Source of the DNA: Paenibacillaceae bacterium
GTDB lineage: Bacteria > Bacillota > Bacilli > Paenibacillales > NBRC-103111
Assembly (NCBI GenBank): GCA_029256185.1
Contig: JAQSYI010000070.1
Coordinates: 1-38,631, forward strand
DNA length: 38,631 bases
Direction: 5' to 3'
The notes below the pieces were generated by a model. That model searched no databases. It saw nothing but the letters and a program-made list of their open reading frames with translations, and was not told the origin of the DNA. Shown here in pieces: positions 1 through 7,594 of the stretch. Every line of letters begins with the position of its first letter. The first letter of the stretch is position 1. The position numbers were made by a program, and so were the translations under genes.

Positions 1-75
1 TAGGGCTCCTTCTTTGGTGACTTCGCAATCCCAAGAATACCCTACTTTTTTGTCGTTTGCTAGACTTCCCCGTCC

Positions 76-102
76 TTACACAAACTATTTTACGCCATCT
101 CA
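76..102. mobile_element. Possible insertion-sequence end (IS256-like terminal repeat)
   Basis: Read on the minus strand, this stretch contains GTAAAATAGTTTGTGTAA, which resembles the terminal repeats I remember for IS256-family elements (ending in AGTTTGTGTAA). No transposase is visible, because the rest of any element would lie left of the window. The neighbouring DNA to about 840 contains gene remnants, which fits an insertion-prone spot. The call rests on memory of a motif only. Confidence 0.22.
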
Positions 103-143
103 AAGCCAGGTGAATATGCCTGTTTTGGAGGGATCAGCAGGGA

Positions 144-217
144 ATAGCGGAAAAAATTTCCGTTAAACACGCGAATATTGAAGATTTTGCCGGGATAACG
201 GAAATTTTTTCCGCTAT
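144..217. repeat. 22-bp perfect inverted repeat with a 30-nt loop
   Basis: Bases 144-165 are the exact reverse complement of 196-217. The arm core is AGCGGAAAAAATTTCCGTT and the loop is 166-195. Each arm is itself almost palindromic (GGAAAAAATTTCC), so a long hairpin or cruciform is expected. There is no U-run and no intact gene ends here, so it is more likely a dispersed palindromic repeat or small MITE-like element than a terminator. An apparent ATG at 216 lies inside the right arm and should not be taken as a gene start. Confidence 0.75.
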
Positions 218-251
218 GAGTAAGAGCGAGGCGGGACTGCCATGGGGGAAA

Positions 252-495
252 GTGGAAATGGTCGTATATGAACTGGCAATGGAGAAGGCCCACGCCTCTG
301 AAGAGGCAATTGCTCCGATTCATTGCCAAGCAACAATGATAGATGACCGCTATCTCACCACGGAACAAGAAAAATCAAATCTTGAAAGCAGCATTCGAAA
401 GCCTGTCTCCCTTAAAACTGAAGCAGTTTCCTCCGAAAGAAAAGAAAAAAATTATCGTCTTAGCCGACGATTGCCGGGAATATTGGCTCAAATAA
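252..495 (+). pseudogene. Remnant of a DUF2087-type protein
   Basis: In the frame of base 252 the translation includes EEAIAPIHCQATMIDDRYLT. At an A5 run near 370-374 the meaningful frame shifts by one base and continues as KNQILKAAFESLSPLKLKQF and PPKEKKKIIVL, then jumps to ADDCREYWLK and a stop at 493-495. From memory, full-length DUF2087 proteins of Bacillaceae have an N-terminal region, then PIHxxATMxDxRY, then a KEKKKxxVL segment, about 50 further residues, and an end resembling DGSxYWxK. This copy would therefore be 5'-truncated, frameshifted and missing its inner C-terminal segment. The frameshift and the truncated shape are visible; family membership is recalled. Confidence 0.55.
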
Positions 496-528
496 AAATG
501 GCGGCAGCCTGCTAAAAGTGGAGGAATC

Positions 529-837
529 ATGCTGGACGGCAAACATTTGGAGCAGGTAACGGACTGTATCCAGAATACGCTGCAATTTCAGTTTCAAATT
601 TCTTGGCAGCTTCTTGACATTCACCTCACAGGCGCCGCATTGACGGAGCTGCCGAATGATGAATTTCTTTCGGGCAATCGGACAAGATGGCCATTTGCCG
701 ATAAACCGTTCCATGAACTTGCTGCATGGTTAAATCTTGAGTTGATGAAGAATGCCGCTGAGATCGGTTACTGCCGCTTTCTTTATGCCTCCTCCCCCCC
801 CCAAATAACGGGAGGGCAGGTTCGTGGAAGTGAATAG
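529..837 (+). pseudogene. DinB-family-like protein with an internal in-frame deletion
   Basis: A 102-residue reading frame has a good GGAGG site (520-524) before ATG 529. Its first 35 residues (HLEQVTDCIQNTLQFQFQIS...HLTG) and the stretch from about residue 36 to 88 (ALTELPNDEFLSG...RTRWPF...LMKNAAEIGYCRFLYAS) match the beginning and end of DinB-type proteins of about 170 residues that I recall from Bacillus and Paenibacillus. The middle, about 70-80 residues with the helices and metal-site histidines, is absent and the two ends are joined near base 631. The last residues, after a run of nine C (794-802), look non-native. It is probably non-functional. The frame is still open, so a short product could be made. 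Confidence 0.55.
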
Positions 838-883
838 ATTTCCGCAAGCCCGCCGCGCAGAGACAGGAAGCGGCATGAGCTGA

Positions 884-899
884 AGAGAAACGTTTCTCT
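884..899. promoter_or_regulatory. 16-bp perfect palindrome, LacI/GalR-type operator candidate
   Basis: AGAGAAACGTTTCTCT is fully palindromic with a central CG, the typical architecture of LacI/GalR-family operators (core GAAACGTTTC). It lies about 170 bp upstream of the GH3 gene and no other gene intervenes. It also partly resembles a catabolite-response element. No LacI-type gene is present in the window, so the cognate regulator is unknown. Confidence 0.5.
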
Positions 900-1067
900 G
901 ATTTGGGAACAAAGAGAGCAAAACGGAATTTCCAACTCCATGCTGCAATTCGAACCACCGGGTGGACTATTTTTGCATATGTGTCCTTTACACCAGGGAG
1001 CCCTGATCTTATGCTGTGGGGGTAGGGCGGCTATTGCCTGTCCAAAAAAGAACTGGAGTGAATGACC

Positions 1068-2837
1068 ATGACATGGCGCAATGAGGCCAATGAGGCTAAT
1101 GAGACGGATTGCGGCCGTTGGGTGCAGGGCATGCTGGACAAGATGACGCTGCGGGAGAAGATCGGACAGACCATTGTTCAGCACGTGGAGCATGCATTCG
1201 GCCGGGATCTGCTTCAGGGGATTGATCAAGACCGGGTGGCGGACTTTCTGGACCGCTATCCCGTAGGCGGATTGTTCATCGGGGGCGAGGTAATCCACCA
1301 GGCGTACGGCGACACCGGCATGTATGCGAACCTGGTGCAGCTCTTTCAGCAGCATAGCCGGCTTCCCCTGCTGGTGACGGGAGATCTGGAAGCGGGGGCT
1401 GGGTCAGCCGTATCCACCCTTACCCGCATGCCCGGGATGCTGGCGTTGGGGGCGGCGGCAGATACGGAGCTGGCCTACCGCTTCGGCCAATATACCGCGT
1501 TGGAAGGGCGTATGGCCGGATTCAACTGGAACCTGGCCCCCGTGGCGGATCTGGACCTCAATGACGCCAATCCGCTTACAGGGACCAGAACCGCAGGGAA
1601 CGACCCGGCTGCCGTAGGGCGGGTTGTGGCGGCGGTGATCAGAGGCATGCAGGAGCATGGAATGGCTGCCTGCGCCAAGCACTTCCCCGGGGACGGGATA
1701 GATTGCATCGACCAGCATGTCATGACATCGGTCAACAGCTTGTCCGAGGAGTCTTGGCAGGAGAAGTACGGTGCAATTTACCGCTCGGTCATTGACGCGG
1801 GAGTGCGCACCGTTATGCTGGGGCATATTGCCTTGCCCTGGCTGGACCCATGGGATGAGGAGAAGCACCGGCACCGGCCGGCAACGGTCTCCGGGAGAAT
1901 CGTCAACGGGCTGCTGCGGGAACAACTGGGATTCCGGGGAGTAACAGTTACGGATGCCTTGAACATGGGCGGATTTACCGGCTGGGGAGATTACCGCAGC
2001 CGAATGATCGATTGCGTGAACAGCGGCGCAGATCTGGTGCTTTGGCCCGGCCCTGCTTATATTGATGTTATCGAAGAGGCTATTGTGCAAGGGCAGATTC
2101 AACCGGAGAGATTAGAGGAGAGCGTAGCCCGGATATTGCGAATGAAGCGGGAGATGGGACTGATTCAGGAAAGTGGGCAGGGCCAAGCTCCCATGGAGTC
2201 ACAGGCCATCCCGTTTCAGGCCCAAGCTCCCATGGAGTCACAGGCCACCCCGCTTTCAGACCAGGCTCCCATGGACTCGCAAACCATCACGCTGCAGGCC
2301 CGAACTCTTGCCGAAGAAATTGCCGGACGCAGCATTACGCTGAGACGCAACCGGAGAAATCTGCTTCCCTTGCAAAGCGCGGAGGTGAACAGGGTGCTTG
2401 TGGTAAAAGCCCGGACTTCCTCTGCGCACCCGGTTGAACGGCATATGGACAGCGTTATTGGGCACCTTCGCAGCCGGGGCTTGGAGGTAACGGTGGTCGA
2501 ACGGTTCGACGGATGGGACTGTCTGGAGGGAATCCGCCATCTGGAGGAGAAGGGACACCGCTGGGATGCCTGTCTGGTGCTGGCCTGCGCACGCTCCCAA
2601 ACCTTCCCGTTCGCCACAAGGCCGGAGGGGGAATGTGCCAGGGCGCTGTGGGCCGTAGAGAATGCGGACACCATTCAGCCGGTATACATTTCCATGCTGT
2701 CTCCCCATCTGACGAAGGAAGTGCCTTATGCCGAAACGCTGGTGGACTGCTACTCGGCAGATTCCTTCACTTGCTCCATGCTGGTGAAGGCCCTGTTCGG
2801 AGAAGCCGCCTTCAATGAGCACTCTCCCATAGCATAG
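1068..2837 (+). CDS. Glycoside hydrolase family 3, NagZ-like
   Basis: This is a cytoplasmic GH3 glycosidase of 589 residues. The N-terminal TIM barrel (about residues 20-365) carries the family hallmarks: VGGLFIGG, LVTGDLEAGAGSAV, KHFPG at 204-208 followed by Asp215/His217 in the DQH position used as the general-acid dyad by NagZ-type enzymes, and VTDALNMGG with the likely nucleophile Asp296. A repeat-containing linker follows (372-411), then a smaller alpha/beta domain. The DQH signature favours a beta-N-acetylhexosaminidase or a related phosphorylase-type activity over a beta-glucosidase. There is no signal peptide. ATG 1068 is preferred because it lies 9 nt after GGAG (1055-1058); ATG 1062 is in frame but only 3 nt away. 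It stands alone, downstream of a LacI-type palindrome and convergent with the regulator gene. Substrate is not determinable from sequence. Confidence 0.9.
   Translation: MTWRNEANEANETDCGRWVQGMLDKMTLREKIGQTIVQHVEHAFGRDLLQGIDQDRVADFLDRYPVGGLFIGGEVIHQAYGDTGMYANLVQLFQQHSRLPLLVTGDLEAGAGSAVSTLTRMPGMLALGAAADTELAYRFGQYTALEGRMAGFNWNLAPVADLDLNDANPLTGTRTAGNDPAAVGRVVAAVIRGMQEHGMAACAKHFPGDGIDCIDQHVMTSVNSLSEESWQEKYGAIYRSVIDAGVRTVMLGHIALPWLDPWDEEKHRHRPATVSGRIVNGLLREQLGFRGVTVTDALNMGGFTGWGDYRSRMIDCVNSGADLVLWPGPAYIDVIEEAIVQGQIQPERLEESVARILRMKREMGLIQESGQGQAPMESQAIPFQAQAPMESQATPLSDQAPMDSQTITLQARTLAEEIAGRSITLRRNRRNLLPLQSAEVNRVLVVKARTSSAHPVERHMDSVIGHLRSRGLEVTVVERFDGWDCLEGIRHLEEKGHRWDACLVLACARSQTFPFATRPEGECARALWAVENADTIQPVYISMLSPHLTKEVPYAETLVDCYSADSFTCSMLVKALFGEAAFNEHSPIA
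2183..2299 (+). repeat. Three 39-bp in-frame tandem repeats in the GH3 gene
   Basis: Units 2183-2221, 2222-2260 and 2261-2299 encode QAPMESQAIPFQA, QAPMESQATPLSD and QAPMDSQTITLQA. The first two are almost identical in DNA and the third has diverged. They form the linker between the GH3 barrel and the C-terminal domain. The 39-bp period preserves frame, so copy-number change would alter only linker length. Confidence 0.9.
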
Positions 2838-2871
2838 GCAGCGTCAGGTTCATAAGTACGGGCAGTCTAGG

Positions 2872-2925
2872 AGACTGTTCGACGAAAGGAAAGCGGTGAA
2901 TAAATTTTCAGCAACATTCACTACC
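2872..2925. repeat. Partial copy of a dispersed palindromic element
   Basis: The run GACGAAAGGAAAGCGGTGAAT matches the left half of the hairpin element at 13559-13638 (GACGAAAGGAAACCGGTGAAT), preceded in both by GAG and TGT before the shared run. Here the right half is missing or diverged. It lies just after the GH3 gene, in a gene-free interval between two convergent genes. Confidence 0.55.
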
Positions 2926-2982
2926 GGGATAGGGATGGCTTGTAAGCTCAAACACGTTTTGTTGGCCTTGATAGGAATGAGA

Positions 2983-3007
2983 AATAGGAGGGTCTCCCCC
3001 TCCTATT
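2983..3007. terminator. Hairpin between convergent genes
   Basis: A perfect 10-bp stem (AATAGGAGGG paired with CCCTCCTATT) has a 5-nt loop. It overlaps the stop codon of the minus-strand regulator at 3003-3005. Only a weak pyrimidine tract (TATTTCTCATTCC on the minus strand) follows, so it is a plausible but not textbook terminator. Confidence 0.5.
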
Positions 3008-5360
3008 CGCGCTTTCCCTCCTTGTCCCTCTCCAGGGAAGTGCTCAGCCTGTATTCCATGGGGGTTACAGCGTAGGTTTGCTTGAAGGCGGTGTAAAAAT
3101 ATTTGGTGTTGCCCCAGCCGATTTCCTCGACAATCTCGTCGATGCTGTAATGGGTATCGCGCAAATATTCCTTGGCCCGCACAAGCCGCAGTTCTTTCAG
3201 ATAATCCGCAACAGAGGAGTTGGTAGTCTCGCGGAATATCTTTCCGAGCATTACCGGAGAGACCTTCAGCTTGTTGGCGAGGAGCTGCTGGGACAGATTC
3301 TTATCCCGGTAATTCTCATGGAGGTAAGCCAGGGCGCTTTCAGCAATTAAACTGTAATGATCGTCCTTGAAATTCTCCAATTGAAGGAATACTCCCTCGA
3401 ACAGCCCCAGGATCAGTCCTCTGATCTCTTCCAGCGTTTCCATGCTGGTGATGGTTTTATGATAAGCCAGGAAGGACAGATTAAATTTGACGGTTCTGTT
3501 CTTGTCCAGGCTGTTCAGATAGTTAAAGGAGGAGGACAGGATATGGGACAGCAGGCACATGCTCGTATTATAATCGCAACGGTACAGCCTCTTCATAATT
3601 TGGTTCAGACTCTCGGTAATTTCCTCCCGCTTCAGCCCCTTCATCTTATTCAGGAAATCCTCCACCAACGGATCGGAGATATCGAAGGCTTCCGGCGCCG
3701 GTTCTTGAAGCTCCAGATAAGACAATAAGCAGCCATGCCCGTAACGCAGCCGCTCCATGCCGTATTGACGGGCCTTGTGGTACAGCTCGTGAAGCTGGGA
3801 CAAGCTTCCGCAGGTTTCCGTCTTGAAGCAGGAGACGGTGATATGATAATACGAATGATACACCTTCTGCACCTCCGCCAAGAGAAGGTCCAGCTCTTGC
3901 TCCGCTTCATGCTCCTGCGAATAAATGTCGATGGGCGTATCCAGAATCATGATGCAGAAATCTTCGCCGGAATCGATGGACTCACACTGGAAACGGGCAG
4001 ACAGCAACTCCCCGGCGATGTTCATCAGGGCAAAGCGGAGGGAGGCCTGCTCCATGGAGGAGCGGTTGCTGATAAAGGCAGCGTAGTTGTCCAATTTGAT
4101 CAGCACAATCATATAATGGCCCTTGTCGGCGATCCGCAGGTTCAGTTCATCCAGCCGCTGCTCGACGGATGCTTTGCCGGCAAGCAGGCTGTTCAGGAAA
4201 TCGCTCTTCAACCGGTTGATATTGCTGTTCTTGAACTGCTTGAGCGCCATCAGATGATCCACCGCCTGGGAAACATGGCTTTCAATATCCTGAAATTCGT
4301 TGACGGTGGCCGTTGTAACCGAACCTGTGCCGAGCAATTCTCCAACCCGCTGCTGCAGAATGCGGATGGGCGAATACAGCCGCCGGGATAACAGATAGGA
4401 GATCAGCAGACCGGCGCCGAAAACCAAGAGGCTGACGGTCAGCGTGATACTGCCGATTTTGTCGATGGACCGGGAGAGGTACTGGTAGGGAATGATATTG
4501 ATGATCCGCCAATTGGGCTGCTCCAGATTCGAGTATACTACCACGCTCTTGCTCCCGTTAACCTGCTCGACGAAATAGCCGCTCGCATCGGGCGAGGAGA
4601 GGACCTGCTTTATATAAGGCTCCCCGGAGAGGTCGGACAAGAACAGCTTGTTGTCTGAATCCCCCATGATCTGCCCCTCCGGGTTGACCATCAGGATATG
4701 GGAATTGCGCTTGATCTTATCTTTGGAGGAGGCCAGCAGCGTCTCAAAGATCCAATTCGTCCGCACATTCAGAACCACACTGCCGGTCAACTGCTGCTTC
4801 ATGTTCAACTGGGAAACCCAGTACGTATACAGATTCTCTGTTGCATCCTGATTGAGTCTTGAAACGGGAACCATTCTGGCGAAGGGGGAAGCCGGCAGGG
4901 CAGTTGAGCTCTGCAGAATCCCGGTGATTTCCTGGTCGTACATGTCTGCCTGACTGAGAATATCGGTATGGGGCCCGATAATATAATATCTCTCCTCCTT
5001 GGCATTATAAATATAGATGGAATAGACGAAGGGAGCGGACTGCAGGTAATTCTGAATCTGCTGGATATTGCTTAAGGTGTCGTAGATATCCACATTCGAA
5101 TCGAACATGAGCTGGGTGATGGTGGGATTGTTAAACAGTGCGGAGCTGTAGTTATACGCATATTTATCGATGAAGCTGGCATTATTGGCAATCCCCGACA
5201 ACAGCTCCTGGCTGGATTGGTTGATGATATTCTCCCCGAATGTCCTGAAGCCGGAATAAAGGGTTCCCGATAAAAGCATCGTGGCGGCAATAAAAAAACT
5301 GGTGATCGTGATGAGCAAATGGAAGAAGTACTTTTGCGACTTCAGCTTTTGGATAAACAT
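3003..5360 (-). CDS. Membrane-anchored AraC-family regulator with extracellular Cache sensor
   Basis: A 785-residue one-component transmembrane regulator. It has a short cytoplasmic start, a membrane helix at about 11-33, an extracytoplasmic Cache-like sensor at about 34-300 (SAPFVYSIYIYNAKEERYYI, then PNWRIINIIPYQYLSR before the second helix), a second helix at about 303-325 and a HAMP-like stretch. A long middle region (about 370-670) precedes a C-terminal double helix-turn-helix AraC domain (about 680-775, with LSQQLLANKLKVSPVMLGKIF and IDEIVEEIGWGNTKYFYTAF). This layout is common in Paenibacillus beside LplB/YtcP transporter operons. It probably senses a ligand outside the cell, possibly via the binding lipoprotein, and activates the divergent transporter operon at 5628. 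A -10-like TATAAT and an operator-like repeat lie upstream. Confidence 0.88.
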   Translation of the reverse strand: MFIQKLKSQKYFFHLLITITSFFIAATMLLSGTLYSGFRTFGENIINQSSQELLSGIANNASFIDKYAYNYSSALFNNPTITQLMFDSNVDIYDTLSNIQQIQNYLQSAPFVYSIYIYNAKEERYYIIGPHTDILSQADMYDQEITGILQSSTALPASPFARMVPVSRLNQDATENLYTYWVSQLNMKQQLTGSVVLNVRTNWIFETLLASSKDKIKRNSHILMVNPEGQIMGDSDNKLFLSDLSGEPYIKQVLSSPDASGYFVEQVNGSKSVVVYSNLEQPNWRIINIIPYQYLSRSIDKIGSITLTVSLLVFGAGLLISYLLSRRLYSPIRILQQRVGELLGTGSVTTATVNEFQDIESHVSQAVDHLMALKQFKNSNINRLKSDFLNSLLAGKASVEQRLDELNLRIADKGHYMIVLIKLDNYAAFISNRSSMEQASLRFALMNIAGELLSARFQCESIDSGEDFCIMILDTPIDIYSQEHEAEQELDLLLAEVQKVYHSYYHITVSCFKTETCGSLSQLHELYHKARQYGMERLRYGHGCLLSYLELQEPAPEAFDISDPLVEDFLNKMKGLKREEITESLNQIMKRLYRCDYNTSMCLLSHILSSSFNYLNSLDKNRTVKFNLSFLAYHKTITSMETLEEIRGLILGLFEGVFLQLENFKDDHYSLIAESALAYLHENYRDKNLSQQLLANKLKVSPVMLGKIFRETTNSSVADYLKELRLVRAKEYLRDTHYSIDEIVEEIGWGNTKYFYTAFKQTYAVTPMEYRLSTSLERDKEGKRE

Positions 5361-5402
5361 AGTACAGCCCCTTTAAGTAGCAGTGATCGGGATCCAACAG
5401 CC

Positions 5403-5435
5403 GGTAAAACGCTTACCAAGCTTATTCCTATTATA
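5403..5435 (-). promoter_or_regulatory. Candidate promoter -10 and operator of the AraC-type gene
   Basis: On the minus strand, TATAAT (plus-strand 5430-5435) lies about 70 nt upstream of the regulator start. No good -35 is visible at 17 bp. Just downstream, at 5403-5417, is GGTAAAACGCTTACC, an inverted repeat GGTAA-N5-TTACC. Its position after the -10 suits autorepression. It resembles a cre site in one half only. Confidence 0.35.
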
Positions 5436-5530
5436 GTCCCTTTCAGGCATGCGGAAAAGGTTCGTTGACTGATTTGAACTAGTTATGAAAAATCGAACCG
5501 TGAAAATAACGAATTGCTGTGATTTTGGTC

Positions 5531-5559
5531 TTCACGAACGAAGGTCCGGCATCTATCAT
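5531..5559 (+). promoter_or_regulatory. Candidate sigma-A promoter of the transporter operon
   Basis: TTCACG (5531-5536), a 17-bp spacer and TATCAT (5554-5559) fit a weak vegetative promoter, as expected for an AraC-activated operon. It would give a leader of about 60 nt before ATG 5628. Confidence 0.4.
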
Positions 5560-5627
5560 TGGACGTAGAAGGAGGGCTGCAAGTCGGAACGAAAGACAAA
5601 TTGAACACGCAGGATAGGAGGAGAACA

Positions 5628-6605
5628 ATGGAATCACCAAAAATTCTAAATACGGTTCCCGGATATGCAACCTCGTCTAAACCAGGCAGAATACTGCGGC
5701 TATACAAGGATTTCCGCAAAAACTTTTCGCTGCTGATGCTCACCCTGCCGATGGTTATTTATGTATTTATCTTTAATTACCTGCCCATCGGCGGCATTAT
5801 TGTCGCCTTTAAGAACTACCGTTTCGATGAGGGGATTTTGGGAAGCAAATGGATCGGGCTGGAGAACTTCAAATTTTTCTTCACATCTCCGGATGTGTGG
5901 CGCATCACCAGAAATACGCTGGGGTACAACGGGCTGTTTATTGTGCTGGGACTGGTCGTTCCAGTAGCATTTGCCCTGCTGTTATTTGAGATCAAAGGCA
6001 GAACCATGCTCAAGGTCTACCAGACGACCATGTTCTTTCCCCACTTCCTGTCTTGGGTGGTTGTAGCCTACATGGCGTATTCCTTCCTGAATCCCCAATC
6101 GGGGCTGCTGAACCAATTATTCGTGAGCTTAGGGCTCGAGCCGTTGGATTGGTATGTCCAGCCCAGGCCGTGGATGTTCATCTTGCCGGTGGCGTATATC
6201 TGGAAGACGGTGGGGATGTCCACTCTCATGTATTATGCCACCCTGATGGGCATTGACCATGAATACTTTGAAGCCGCGGCTTTGGAGGGAGCCAGCAGAT
6301 GGCAGATCACCATGAAGATTACGCTTCCTTTTCTGTATCCGCTCATGATTATCCTGACTATTCTGGCCATCGGACATATATTCTATGCAGATTTCGGCCT
6401 GTTCTACCAGCTGCCGATGAATTCCTCCATGCTGTATTCCACAACGGATGTCATTGATACGTATGTGATCAGAGCGATCCGGGAAAACGGCAATATCGCG
6501 ATGGCAAGCGCAGCGGATTTCTATAAATCTGTAGTGGGGTTCGTTCTGGTTATGCTCACCAACGCCATCGTCCGCAAGCACAGCGCTGAGAATGCCTTGT
6601 TCTAA
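5628..6605 (+). CDS. ABC sugar transporter permease, LplB/YteP type
   Basis: A 325-residue inner-membrane permease of the CUT1 carbohydrate family. Six hydrophobic segments are visible, starting with LLMLTLPMVIYVFIFNYLPI. The cytoplasmic EAA loop that docks the ATPase is at about 212-240 (EYFEAAALEGASRW...ITLPFLYPLM). ATG 5628 is chosen because it follows a near-perfect AGGAGG (5616-5622); the reading frame opens at 5559 but that start has no comparable site. It is the first gene of an operon with a second permease, a lipoprotein, an esterase, a GH38-like enzyme and a cupin. No ATPase is encoded, which is usual for this subfamily, where a shared MsmX-type ATPase serves several importers. Confidence 0.9.
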   Translation: MESPKILNTVPGYATSSKPGRILRLYKDFRKNFSLLMLTLPMVIYVFIFNYLPIGGIIVAFKNYRFDEGILGSKWIGLENFKFFFTSPDVWRITRNTLGYNGLFIVLGLVVPVAFALLLFEIKGRTMLKVYQTTMFFPHFLSWVVVAYMAYSFLNPQSGLLNQLFVSLGLEPLDWYVQPRPWMFILPVAYIWKTVGMSTLMYYATLMGIDHEYFEAAALEGASRWQITMKITLPFLYPLMIILTILAIGHIFYADFGLFYQLPMNSSMLYSTTDVIDTYVIRAIRENGNIAMASAADFYKSVVGFVLVMLTNAIVRKHSAENALF

Positions 6606-6651
6606 GAGCTGTAGATTGACCCAATCTTTAGGAAAGAGGTGGTATGCGAAT

Positions 6652-7548
6652 ATGTTGTCCTATAACAAGCGGAAAACGGCATTGTCCATGTCGCTGATTC
6701 ATCTGTTTTTTATAGCGGTATCCCTTGCCTTTATTATCCCCTTGTGGGCCGTGATCTCCATTTCCATATCCAGTGAGGTGGATATCACCAAATACGGCTT
6801 TCGGCTTATTCCCAAGGTGCTTGATTTTTCTTCCTACAAATATATATTCGAAAGTCCTGCCACCATCCTGAATGCTTACAAGGTCACGATTATTGTCTCC
6901 GTGGTTGCGCTGGTGCTTTATCTGCTTATCTCTTCCATGACGGCTTACGCCCTGTCCAGAAGCAGCTTCAAATACCGCAAGGGAATCACCTTCTATCTGT
7001 TTTTCACCATGCTGTTCAGCGGCGGGCTGGTGCCTTATTATATCCTGATGAACCAGTATCTTCATCTGAGAAATACGTACTGGGCGCTGATTTTACCGCT
7101 TTTGGGGAACGTATGGTATATTTTCATCATGAGAACCAACTTCAGCCAGATTCCCGACGCCATTGTAGAATCGGCAAAAATGGACGGGGCTGGGGAGTTC
7201 AAGATTTTCTATCAAATCATCCTTCCTCTATCCAAGCCGGTGCTGGCCACTGTGGGATTACTGCAGCTGCTGGCCAACTGGAACGCCTGGTACCAGGCCA
7301 TGCTGTTCGTTGACAACTCCGAGCTGTATCCCTTGCAGTATTTGCTGCAGACGATTCTGCGCAATGCCCAGGAGCTGTCGCGGGGCTTTGAGAACAGCAT
7401 GATCACCTTCACTGCGTCTCAACCGCTTCCCACGGAATCCATGAGAATGGCCATGGCGGTCATTGCCACGGGTCCGATGCTGCTGGTATTTCCCTTTTTC
7501 CAGAAGTTTTTTGTGAAGGGGCTTACTGTCGGCGCCATCAAGGGATAA
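6652..7548 (+). CDS. ABC sugar transporter permease, YtcP/LplC type
   Basis: A 298-residue second permease of the same importer. It begins MLSYNKRKTALSMSLIHLFF and keeps the pattern ADP-type sugar permeases share: a long first helix, a periplasmic loop with FRLIPKVLDFSSYKYIF, and an EAA loop at about 169-200 (DAIVESAKMDGAGEF...ILPLSKPVL). It ends in FPFFQKFFVKGLTVGAIKG, a signature of the YtcP branch. ATG 6652 follows GAGGTGG (6637-6642); the frame is open further upstream but would overlap the preceding gene without a better site. It forms a heterodimer with the upstream permease. Confidence 0.9.
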   Translation: MLSYNKRKTALSMSLIHLFFIAVSLAFIIPLWAVISISISSEVDITKYGFRLIPKVLDFSSYKYIFESPATILNAYKVTIIVSVVALVLYLLISSMTAYALSRSSFKYRKGITFYLFFTMLFSGGLVPYYILMNQYLHLRNTYWALILPLLGNVWYIFIMRTNFSQIPDAIVESAKMDGAGEFKIFYQIILPLSKPVLATVGLLQLLANWNAWYQAMLFVDNSELYPLQYLLQTILRNAQELSRGFENSMITFTASQPLPTESMRMAMAVIATGPMLLVFPFFQKFFVKGLTVGAIKG

Positions 7549-7594
7549 CGGTGATATAGATGAAACCTATAATTTTAAAGAGAAGGAAGGTCAA

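Noticed and set aside
794..802. Run of nine C as a phase-variable tract
   Set aside because: It lies at the end of a degraded DinB-like frame where slippage would only alter a non-native tail.
783..1355. Minus-strand open frame overlapping the GH3 start
   Set aside because: It overlaps the conserved N-terminus of GH3 and resembles no protein; no start signal.
5403..5417. Catabolite-response element (cre)
   Set aside because: Only one half fits the consensus; three fixed positions mismatch. Kept as a generic inverted repeat.
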